Source of the DNA: Streptomyces sp. NL15-2K
GTDB taxonomy: Bacteria > Actinomycetota > Actinomycetes > Streptomycetales > Streptomycetaceae
Direction of reading: 5' to 3'
Length of the DNA stretch: 64,000 nt
Assembly: GCF_030551255.1 (NCBI RefSeq)
Contig: NZ_CP130630.1
Span: 7,545,501 to 7,609,500 of the forward strand
Shown: piece by piece, positions 37,306 through 44,628 of the stretch
Numbering within the stretch: the stretch's first letter is position 1
Layout: each line of letters starts with the position of its first letter
The notes under the pieces: model-generated
Told to the model about the DNA's origin: nothing
What the model saw: only the letters and a program-made list of their open reading frames with translations
The model's database searches: none
Position numbers and translations under genes: made by a program

Positions 37306-37320
37306 GTGTCTCTTCGATCA
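37306..37320 (+). repeat. Left terminal inverted repeat of an IS5-like element
   Basis: GTGTCTCTTCGATCA lies 21 bases before the IS5-type transposase start and three bases after the IS481 target duplication. Its exact inverse TGATCGAAGAGACAC occurs at 39404-39418. A degenerate relative (GTGACCGGAGAGATA) lies just after the transposase gene near 38274. Confidence 0.75.
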
Positions 37321-37340
37321 CGTAGCTCGTTGCTCTGGTC

Positions 37341-38278
37341 ATGCTCAGCAGGGGGGATCTGACTGACGACGAGTGGGCAGTGCTGGAGCCGCTTCTGCCG
37401 GTGAGCAACAACCAGTGCGGCCGGTGGCGGGATCACCGCCAGGTGATCAACGGGATCATTCACCGGCTCAGCACAGGGGTGCAGTGGCGTGAACTGCCTG
37501 AACGCTTCGGCCCGTGGAAGACCGTGCACAAGCGCCACTTGCTGTGGTCGGCGGACGGTACGTGGGAGATGCTGCTGCAGCATGTCCAGGCCGTCGCCGA
37601 TGCCGAGGGTGACATCGACTGGGACGTCAATGTCGACTCCAGTTCGGTGCGCGCCCACCAGCATGCGGCCGGGGCGCCCAAAGCCCCGCCGCCAACACCG
37701 CCCACCACCTCAAAGGGGGCGCAGGAAGGACCGGTGCAGGTGCCGGTGGCGGTGAGCCTGCGGCTCCTGCTGGAGGAGGCGGTGCGGCAGGTGAGGCTCT
37801 CGGCCGCTCCCGCGGCGGGCTTACCACGAAGATCCACTTGGCTGCGGAGGGCAAGTGCCGCCCGTTGTCAGTGGTCATCACGCCTGGACAGAGGGCTGAC
37901 TGCATCCAGTTCGAGTCGGTCATGGACAAGATCCGCGTCCCTCGCGTGGGACGTGGCCGTCCGCGTCGCACGCCGGACAGCGTGGCTGCGGACAAGGCGT
38001 ACAGCAATCGCAAGATCCGCTCCTACCTGCGGCGTCGTGGCATCCGGCATGTGATCCCGGAGAAGAAGGACCACAAGGCCGCCCGCCTGCGCCGGGGTTC
38101 ACGCGGCGGACGGCCTCCGGGCTTTGACAAGGACCGGTACAAGGAGCGCAACACCGTCGAGCGGGTGATCAACAAGCTGAAGCAGTTCAGGTCTGTCGCC
38201 ACTCGCTATGACAAGCGCGGATACGTCTTCCGGGGCACCGTCACCGCCGCCGCGCTCCTCATCTGGCTCCGATCGTGA
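37341..38278 (+). CDS. IS5-family transposase in two frames
   Basis: Frame A from 37341 has LTDDEWAVLEPLLPV, GIIHRLSTGVQWRELPERFG and DVNVDSSSVRAH (first catalytic Asp). Frame B, continuing to 38278, has RGGLTTKIHLAAEG, VAADKAYSNRKIRSYLR (second Asp) and RNTVERVINKLKQFR (Glu). Frame B is -1 relative to A and open across a shared stretch that includes AAAGGGGG (37711-37718), a plausible slippery site. Programmed frameshifting is common in the IS427 group of IS5, so the element may be functional; simple decay cannot be excluded. Confidence 0.85.
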
Positions 38279-38306
38279 CCGGAGAGATAGACCCTGGTCC
38301 ACGCCG

Positions 38307-38804
38307 TCACGGCAGCGTGACCTCGCGCGCCCTGCCAATACCGAAGCGCTGCGCCAGCCGAGTCATGGCCTGTGACATTGTCGATGGCATCGAGTCCGGC
38401 TCCGGGATGGTCACCGGTCGCTGCCGGCCGTTCTGGATCGCGGCTATCCGCCAGCCCTCCGGCGTGCGGACGCAGACGATGATCTGCCGCGACAGCCGTC
38501 GCTTCGGCAGCTTGCTGCGCCAGGGCATGAGAACCGATCCGTTAGCTACCAGCACGGCCACGGAATCGGTGATGAAGCGCAGCGATTCGATCTCGCCGAC
38601 CATCGCCGATCCGGCGATCACGCCGCGGAACAACTTGTCGTGGTTGTCCTGCAGCTGCGCCGCGCCGGCCGCCCAACTGCCGTCGTAGGACACATAGTCG
38701 GCGTCCTTGGTGAACAGTCGCCCGAACCCGGCGGAGTCCGCTTCCGTCCAGGTCCTGCAGTACTCCGCGAAGAGCTCGCAAATCTGGGTCTCCTGGGTGT
38801 CCAT
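38307..38804 (-). CDS. SnoaL/NTF2-like protein
   Basis: The 165-residue protein has the NTF2-like cone fold pattern: ICELFAEYCRTWTEADSAGF, FTKDADYVSYDGSW, and RQIIVCVRTPEGWRIAAIQN at the end of the sheet. The C-terminal tail is extended. Relatives are annotated SgcJ/EcaC or DUF4440. It diverges from a MarR gene and is probably its target. The substrate is unknown. Confidence 0.82.
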   Translation of the reverse strand: MDTQETQICELFAEYCRTWTEADSAGFGRLFTKDADYVSYDGSWAAGAAQLQDNHDKLFRGVIAGSAMVGEIESLRFITDSVAVLVANGSVLMPWRSKLPKRRLSRQIIVCVRTPEGWRIAAIQNGRQRPVTIPEPDSMPSTMSQAMTRLAQRFGIGRAREVTLP

Positions 38805-38833
38805 GCCGTTCTCCCGCTCTCTCTACCTGATAT

Positions 38834-38855
38834 ATTTCGTTCGGACAAACTAAAT
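38834..38855. promoter_or_regulatory. Candidate MarR operator
   Basis: A 22-base imperfect palindrome lies between the divergent SnoaL-like and MarR genes, with half-sites ATTTCGTTCG and CAAACTAAAT around two central bases. It stands out as AT-rich in GC-rich surroundings and ends 14 bases before the MarR start. Length and position suit autorepression by a MarR dimer. Confidence 0.55.
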
Positions 38856-38868
38856 GTATGGAGCGAGC

Positions 38869-39333
38869 ATGGGACCGTCAAGGGAAGAACTTCTCGCCGA
38901 ACTCGGGGAAGCGGGACGGGTGCACAGCAATGCAGCCGTCATGTATCACGCGGCGATCAGCGCCCGGATGGGCCTCAGCGCGGTCGAGGAGAAGACGCTC
39001 GACTTGCTCCAGCGGTCGGGCGCACTCAGTGCTGGCGAGCTGGGAGAACTCACTGGCCTGGCACCAGCCTCCGTGTCCGGGTTGATCGACCGGCTGGAGC
39101 GCAAGGGGTTCGCCCGCAGAGTGAAGGATCCAAAGGACCGCAGGCGGGTCAATGTCGAGATCGATCCGGCCACCAATGCCCGGTTCGCACCGCTCTTTGC
39201 CCCCTTCGCAGCTCAGCTGGCTGACCTGTACGCGGAGCACTCGGACGCGGAGCTCGCTCTGATCCTCGACTTCCTCCATCGCTCCGCGCAGATCCAGCGG
39301 GAAGCCACCCGTGCCCTCACAGAACAGGAGTGA
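38869..39333 (+). CDS. MarR-family regulator
   Basis: ATG 38869 (MGPSREELLAELGEAGRVHS) has GGAG six bases upstream; ATG 38854 adds five residues. The 154-residue protein has a winged helix: LSAGELGELTGLAPASVSGL recognition helix, DRLERKGFARR and the wing DPKDRRRVNVEI. It probably represses itself and the divergent SnoaL-like gene in response to a small ligand. Confidence 0.9.
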   Translation: MGPSREELLAELGEAGRVHSNAAVMYHAAISARMGLSAVEEKTLDLLQRSGALSAGELGELTGLAPASVSGLIDRLERKGFARRVKDPKDRRRVNVEIDPATNARFAPLFAPFAAQLADLYAEHSDAELALILDFLHRSAQIQREATRALTEQE

Positions 39334-39403
39334 CGGTCAGACTGCCGGCCAGACTCATCGTCAGTCAGGTCCCTACCGGGCATGACCAGAAGCGAGCCCA
39401 CCT

Positions 39404-39418
39404 GATCGAAGAGACACC
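39404..39418 (-). repeat. Distal inverted copy of the IS5-like terminal repeat
   Basis: TGATCGAAGAGACAC is the exact inverse of 37306-37320. Including flanks (TAGGC at each side) the match extends to about 21 bases with one mismatch. The 2.1-kb span between them holds the IS5-type transposase, the SnoaL-like gene and the MarR gene. Confidence 0.8.
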
Positions 39419-39451
39419 GCCTAAGGGTGAGAGCCCGCCGCTCCGCTCTGG

Positions 39452-39907
39452 TCAGCCGGTGCCGCGAAGATCGGCGATGAGGCGGAACCGTTGGAGAACG
39501 GCCAATGTGGAGTCGTCCACGGTGAACGCCGGGTCGTCCATCGCGGCCCGCATCTCATCGCTGTGCCAGAACTTTTCGTGGTCCGCCCGCCAGTCAGCCA
39601 TGGTGGTGTGGCCCTCGCCCTCGTCCCGTGCATGGTCGAGGTCGACCTGAGCCAGCGGGACGACGCGTACGTCGGTCACTTCGATGACGGCCACCGGGTG
39701 TTCCGCCGAGTCGACGACCACGGCACGATTCCCGACTACCGGCAGCGCCTCTCCCTCGTGCTCGTAGTCGTCGACGAGACCTGTGGTCGAGGTCTTGGAA
39801 CCGTTGAGGATGGCCGCGACGAGTTGATCGCGCAGCGGGCCTGGGAAAGCGAATTCGGCCCTGGGCAGCGAGGCGAGCTCTGCGGGTGGGACGGAGTCAG
39901 TCGTCAT
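39452..39907 (-). CDS. ASCH-domain protein
   Basis: The 151-residue protein begins MTTDSVPPAELASLPRAEFA. ASCH marks are GPLRDQLVAAILNGSKTSTT (the GxKxxT-like motif), VVDSAEHPVAVIEVTDVRVV and FWHSDEM. ASCH proteins bind RNA or modified nucleosides; some cleave N4-acetylcytidine. The specific activity here is unknown. Confidence 0.85.
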   Translation of the reverse strand: MTTDSVPPAELASLPRAEFAFPGPLRDQLVAAILNGSKTSTTGLVDDYEHEGEALPVVGNRAVVVDSAEHPVAVIEVTDVRVVPLAQVDLDHARDEGEGHTTMADWRADHEKFWHSDEMRAAMDDPAFTVDDSTLAVLQRFRLIADLRGTG

Positions 39908-39951
39908 GCCGTCACGGTAACCGCCGGCTGTCGGGGAAGCACGCGCCCGGC

Positions 39952-41067
39952 TCAGCCGCAGAAGGCCTCGTTCAGGAGCGCGTCGACGGCGTCGTCGGGG
40001 TCGGCGCGGAAGTCGGGCGTGAGCGCGACCGTGACCCGGCGGCGCCGGTCCTCCGTGGAGAACGACCAGGACTGGTAGGCCAGGGCATCCCCGTCGTTGC
40101 CGTACACACGGACCCCGCACGAGGTGTCCTGCCAGGCCAGCCCCAGCCCGTACTTCCTGTGCGCGACACCCGGTGTCTTCATTTCGTCGAGCAGGTGCCC
40201 CGGCAGGAGGCGCCCACCGAGCAGTGCGGCGATGAACCGGTTGAGATCCTTTGCCGTGGAGATCATCTCCCCACCTGCGCCCATCACCGACGGATTCATC
40301 GCTGTGTAGTCGACGAGGCGCGTCTCGCCGTGCCGCTGTATCGGCACGTAGCCGTGCGGATGCGGCCCGCGAATGTGCGGGGACGTCCCCGGCAGCAAGG
40401 TGTCGCGCAACCGCAACGGTCGGATGACCCGGCGCTCGATCTCCTCGGCGTACGACCGACCGGTCACCTTCTCGATGATCTGGCCGATCAGGAGGTACCC
40501 GGTGTTCGAGTACTCGTAGTCGGAACCCGGCGGTTGGAACGACGGCGGGTTGGCCACCGCGCGCCGAACCTGCTCGGCCGCAGTCCAGGTCCGCCACCGG
40601 TCGTCCAGAAACTCCGGCTCTGGCGGCATCGGCAGCGTGCGCTTGTAGTCATACAACCCACTTGTGTGGTTGAGCAGCTGCCGCACGGTGATGCGGTGAC
40701 CGTCCGGGACGGCTCCGGGCAGCCACGCTTCGACCGTGTCGTCCAGCTGCAGCCGGCCTTCGCCGACGAGTTGCAGAGCGACGGTGGCGACGAACGTCTT
40801 CGTGATGCTGCCCACCCGGAACTGGCCGCGCACCGGGACCGCCCGCGTCGTGCCCAGTTCGGCGACCCCGCTGGTGCCCCGCCACACACCCCGCTCGTCA
40901 CGCACCTCCACCAGGGCACCCACCGCGCCGGTGGCTACGACGTCGTCCAGCCGCTTCCGCAGCCCCTCGCGATCAGTTTCCTCCGGCGCGGCAAGGGCAG
41001 CACTCGGCGCCGCAATCACCGCCAACGCTGTCGTGGCCGTCACCAGCGCCCGATGCACTCGCTTCAT
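39952..41067 (-). CDS. Secreted serine hydrolase, beta-lactamase/DD-peptidase family
   Basis: The 371-residue protein has a Sec signal (ALVTATTALAVIAAPSAALA, cleavage near residue 27). The class C beta-lactamase fold shows S87-I-T-K90 (SxxK), Y186-S-N188 and a late glycine-rich segment in place of the KTG motif. Streptomyces has many such extracellular D-alanyl-D-alanine carboxypeptidase or esterase-like enzymes. No partner gene is obvious. Confidence 0.88.
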   Translation of the reverse strand: MKRVHRALVTATTALAVIAAPSAALAAPEETDREGLRKRLDDVVATGAVGALVEVRDERGVWRGTSGVAELGTTRAVPVRGQFRVGSITKTFVATVALQLVGEGRLQLDDTVEAWLPGAVPDGHRITVRQLLNHTSGLYDYKRTLPMPPEPEFLDDRWRTWTAAEQVRRAVANPPSFQPPGSDYEYSNTGYLLIGQIIEKVTGRSYAEEIERRVIRPLRLRDTLLPGTSPHIRGPHPHGYVPIQRHGETRLVDYTAMNPSVMGAGGEMISTAKDLNRFIAALLGGRLLPGHLLDEMKTPGVAHRKYGLGLAWQDTSCGVRVYGNDGDALAYQSWSFSTEDRRRRVTVALTPDFRADPDDAVDALLNEAFCG

Positions 41068-41369
41068 CCCGATTCCCCTGTGAGCTCGTCAAGAACGATC
41101 CTTGCGCAACGAGCTTGCTGGAAGGGCCGGGCAGCCACGATGGGGCTCATCGCCGTATCCGGCCGGGGGTTTTCCCCACCCGCCACAGGAACACGAAGGG
41201 CTCCAGCCGGGCCGACAACACGGCCTTGTCCGTGCCCAGGCACAGATGAAGGCCCGCGCCTTGAAGAGGCACGGGCCTTCGTTCCCCTGGATCGGACGTT
41301 CATGGGCTCGGGTCAATGGGCCGGGAAAGTCCGTTCCATAAGGAGGCGGCTGACGGAAATGGGGTGTTG
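41068..41369. other. Intergenic region after the second bldK-like operon
   Basis: About 300 bases with no gene. It holds the hairpin terminator at 41248-41280 for the operon above and, below it, the promoter region of the serine hydrolase gene. No other feature seen. Confidence 0.5.
41248..41280 (-). terminator. Hairpin after the second bldK-like operon
   Basis: The arms GAAGGCCCG (41248-41256) and CGGGCCTTC (41272-41280) pair perfectly around a 15-base loop, about 90 bases beyond the last ATPase stop codon. There is no T-run, as is usual in Streptomyces. Confidence 0.6.
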
Positions 41370-42416
41370 TCAGACCGCCGCCTCGGGGTCCTTGGAGAGA
41401 CGGGGAGCGGGCACGGTCTCCGCTGTCTCCGGGTAGTGGCAGGCCGTCAGATGGCCGGGCTTGTTGCCCTCGACCTGCACCAGCGGCGGTGCCTCGCTCG
41501 CGCACTTGTCCGTGGCCTTCCAGCAGCGCGTGCGGAAGCGGCAGCCGGAGGGCGGGTTGATCGGGGACGGCACGTCGCCCTGGAGCCGGATGCGCTCGCG
41601 GGCCGGCACGTCCTCCGCCGTGGCCTCGGGTACGGCGGACAGCAGGGCCCGCGTGTAGGGGTGGCGCGGATTGCCGTACAGGTCGTCGCGGTCGGCGATC
41701 TCCACGATCCTGCCGAGGTACATCACCGCGACACGCTGCGAGAAGTGCCGTACCACCGCCAGGTCGTGGGCGATGAAGATGAACGCGATGCCCAGTTCCT
41801 GCTGGACCTTCTGCAGCAGGTTCACGACCTGGGCCTGGATGGAGACGTCCAACGCCGAGACCGGCTCGTCCGCCACGATCAGCTTCGGCTCCAGGGCCAG
41901 GGCGCGGGCCACGCCGATGCGCTGGCGCTGGCCGCCGGAGAACTCGTGCGGGAAGCGGTTGTAGTGCTCGGGGTTGAGGCCGACGATCTCCAGTAGCTCG
42001 CGGACGCGTTTCTCGCGGCCGCCCTCCGGGTTGATGTCGTTGATCTCCATCGGGCCCGAGATGATCTTGCCGACCGTCTGCCGCGGGTTCAGGGACGCGT
42101 ACGGGTCCTGGAAGATCATCTGGATCTCGGACCTGATCGGCGCCAGCTGCTTGCGGCCGGCGTGCGTGATGTCCTGGCCGCGGTACGAGACCTTGCCGGC
42201 CGTCGGCTCCAGGAGCCGTGTGATCAGCCGGCCCGTGGTCGACTTGCCGCAGCCCGACTCGCCGACCAGACCCAGGCTCTCGCCCTCGGCGACCTGGAAG
42301 TCGAGCCCGTCGACGGCCTGCACGGCACCGACGGTCCGGCGGATCGGGAAGCCTCCCTTGATCGGGAAGTGCTTGGTCAGACCGCTGACGTCCAGGAGGG
42401 GGTTCGCGTTGCTCAT
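41370..42416 (-). CDS. Oligopeptide ABC transporter ATPase, bldK-like operon 2 (OppF type)
   Basis: The ATG at 42416 gives 348 residues starting MSNANPLLDVSGLTKHFPIK. Walker [10 protein letters not shown], signature [15 protein letters not shown], Walker [12 protein letters not shown] and C-terminal CRFRTRCW are present. From QLAPIRSEIQMIF to the AVVRHFSQRVAVMYLG region it differs from BldKE by only a few residues, and the DNA is about 92-97 percent identical. It is the last gene of the operon. Confidence 0.92.
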   Translation of the reverse strand: MSNANPLLDVSGLTKHFPIKGGFPIRRTVGAVQAVDGLDFQVAEGESLGLVGESGCGKSTTGRLITRLLEPTAGKVSYRGQDITHAGRKQLAPIRSEIQMIFQDPYASLNPRQTVGKIISGPMEINDINPEGGREKRVRELLEIVGLNPEHYNRFPHEFSGGQRQRIGVARALALEPKLIVADEPVSALDVSIQAQVVNLLQKVQQELGIAFIFIAHDLAVVRHFSQRVAVMYLGRIVEIADRDDLYGNPRHPYTRALLSAVPEATAEDVPARERIRLQGDVPSPINPPSGCRFRTRCWKATDKCASEAPPLVQVEGNKPGHLTACHYPETAETVPAPRLSKDPEAAV

Positions 42417-42442
42417 GATGGTGAAGTCCCGTCTCTTGTACG

Positions 42443-43480
42443 TCAGTTGTGCCGGGATCCGGCGAAGTCGGCGAAGAGCTCCCCGCGCTCGTCCGGCGCG
42501 AGGTGGCAGGCGGAACCCCGGCCCTCCACGACCTCGAGCACCGGCTGCTGAGAGGAGCACAGCCCGCCGGCGACCTTGTCGGTGAAGGCGCACCGCGGGT
42601 GGAAGCGGCAACCGGAGGGCGGGTTGAGCAGCGAGGGCGGCGAGCCCGGGATCGGCGACAGCGGCACGTCCACGGGGCCGTTCAGGCTCGGCATGGAGCT
42701 CATCAGGCCCAGGGTGTAGGGGTGCTGCGGGCTGCGCAGCACCTCCTGCTTGGTGCCGCGCTCCACGCACCGGCCGCCGTACATCACCAGCACGTCGTCC
42801 GCGATGTCGGCGATGACCCCGAGGTCGTGCGTGATGAAGACGATCGCCGTGCCGAACTCCTGCTGGAGGTCCTTGAGCAGGTCCATGATCTGCGCCTGGA
42901 CCGTCACGTCGAGGGCCGTGGTGGGCTCGTCCGCGATCAGCAGCTCGGGGTCGCACACCAGCGCCATCGCGATCATCGCGCGCTGGCGCATACCGCCGGA
43001 GAACTGGTGCGGATAGTCGTCCACCCGGACGTCCGGCTGGGGGATCCCGACCCGCTTCAGCATCTCGATGGCCCGCGCCCGGGCCTCCTTCTTGGAGGCG
43101 CCGGTGTGCTTGCGGTACGTCTCGCCGATCTGCTTGCCGATGGTGTGGTACGGCGACAGCGAGGCCAGCGCGTCCTGGAAGATCATGGACATCTTGTTGC
43201 CGCGCAGCCGCTCCAGTTCCCGCTCGGAGGCGGTGAGCAACTCCTTGCCGTCCAGCAGGATCTCGCCGTCGATCGAGGTGCGGTAGCGGTCGTGCAGGCC
43301 CAGGATCGTCAGGTTGGTCACGGACTTGCCGGAGCCCGACTCGCCCACGATGCCGAGTGTCTTGCCCTTGGCGACATCGAAGGAGAGCCCGTCGACGGCC
43401 TTGACGGTGCCGTCCTCGGTGGAGAAGTGGACTTTCAGGTCCCTGACGGAGAGGAAGGGCTGCTGATCGGTGCTCGTCAC
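42443..43480 (-). CDS. Oligopeptide ABC transporter ATPase, bldK-like operon 2 (OppD type)
   Basis: GTG start at 43480 (VTSTDQQPFLSVRDLKVHFS) with AGGAG seven bases upstream; 345 residues. Walker A GESGSGKS, signature [13 protein letters not shown], Walker [13 protein letters not shown] and the cysteine-bearing C-terminus ([11 protein letters not shown]) are complete. It is a close paralogue of BldKD but without the near-identity seen in the terminal ATPase. Confidence 0.92.
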   Translation of the reverse strand: MTSTDQQPFLSVRDLKVHFSTEDGTVKAVDGLSFDVAKGKTLGIVGESGSGKSVTNLTILGLHDRYRTSIDGEILLDGKELLTASERELERLRGNKMSMIFQDALASLSPYHTIGKQIGETYRKHTGASKKEARARAIEMLKRVGIPQPDVRVDDYPHQFSGGMRQRAMIAMALVCDPELLIADEPTTALDVTVQAQIMDLLKDLQQEFGTAIVFITHDLGVIADIADDVLVMYGGRCVERGTKQEVLRSPQHPYTLGLMSSMPSLNGPVDVPLSPIPGSPPSLLNPPSGCRFHPRCAFTDKVAGGLCSSQQPVLEVVEGRGSACHLAPDERGELFADFAGSRHN

Positions 43481-43551
43481 GGGGACGCTCCTGGGGGTGA
43501 TGCGAGAGATCGCCGGGTCGGGCGGGTGGGAGGAATACGGCGGGGCGGAGG

Positions 43552-44532
43552 TCAGGCGAGCCGGATCCGCGGGTCGATGAGGGCGTAGACGGCGTCGACG
43601 ATGATGTTGAAGAACACGATCGCGCTGGCCGCCAGCACGGTGACGCCCAGCAGCATGGGCAGGTCGCTCTGGTCCACGGACTGCACCGCGAGCCGGCCGA
43701 TGCCCTGAAGGCTGAAGGTCGACTCGGTGATGATCGCGCCGCCGATGAGCGTGCCCAGGTCGATGCCGAACAGCGTGACGATGGGGCCCATGGCGCCACG
43801 CCAGGCGAACCGGAAGAACACGTTCGACCGGGACAGGCCCTTGGCACGGGCCGTGCGCACGTAGTCCTCGCTGAGCTGCTCGACGAGCTGGGAGCGGGTC
43901 ATACGGGTGTAGTTGGCCGTGAAGATGACCGCGAGCACCAGCCAGGGCAGCAGCAGGCCGGAGAACCAGGCCGCCGGGTCGTCGCTGAACGGGGTGTACG
44001 ACGGCTGGTCGAGCACGCCCAACTTGGCGACCAGGAAGAACATCGCGATGTAGCCGATGAAGTAGATCTGCAGCGAGGAGCCGATCAGCGACGCCGAACT
44101 GGCGAACTTGTCCAGGAACTTGCCCTGCTTGAGGGCCGCGAGCATGCCCGCGCCGACACCCAGGATCAGGAAGACGACGGCCGCGCCGAAGGCGAGCGAG
44201 AGGGTCGTCGGCAGCCGGTCCATGATCGTGCCGAAGACGGGCTCGCGGTTGGCGAAGGAGTAGCCGAGGCACGGGGCGTCGCAGTGGCCGTAGCCCGCGT
44301 ACTCGCGCCCGGCGAAGACGCCTACGAGCCACTCCCAGTACTGGGCCGGGATCGGCTTGTCGATGCCCAGGTTGTGCCGGATCTGCTCAAGGGCCGCCGG
44401 CGTGCAGTTCTTGCCGCAGGACATCAACGCGGGGTCACGCGGAACGGCGTAGAACAGCCAGAAGGTGATGGCACTGATGATCAGCAGGATGACCATCGCG
44501 CCGGAGACTCGGCGGACAAGGAAGCGGAACAT
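43552..44532 (-). CDS. Oligopeptide permease, bldK-like operon 2 (DppB type)
   Basis: The 326-residue protein, the same length as BldKC, starts MFRFLVRRVSGAMVILLIIS. About six spans are predicted, with the EAA-like loop RTARAKGLSRSNVFFRFAWR. The outer loop keeps the Cys pairs CGKNC and CDAPC found in BldKC, so the paralogues share this trait. Confidence 0.92.
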   Translation of the reverse strand: MFRFLVRRVSGAMVILLIISAITFWLFYAVPRDPALMSCGKNCTPAALEQIRHNLGIDKPIPAQYWEWLVGVFAGREYAGYGHCDAPCLGYSFANREPVFGTIMDRLPTTLSLAFGAAVVFLILGVGAGMLAALKQGKFLDKFASSASLIGSSLQIYFIGYIAMFFLVAKLGVLDQPSYTPFSDDPAAWFSGLLLPWLVLAVIFTANYTRMTRSQLVEQLSEDYVRTARAKGLSRSNVFFRFAWRGAMGPIVTLFGIDLGTLIGGAIITESTFSLQGIGRLAVQSVDQSDLPMLLGVTVLAASAIVFFNIIVDAVYALIDPRIRLA

Positions 44533-44628
44533 GGGGCGTTGACTTTCCGGACGGGGCGCCGTCGCCGGGGGAGAAGAGGGGGTGGGCCGCAGGGAGGGGG
44601 CGGCCGCTGGTGGCCGCCCCCGAACCGC

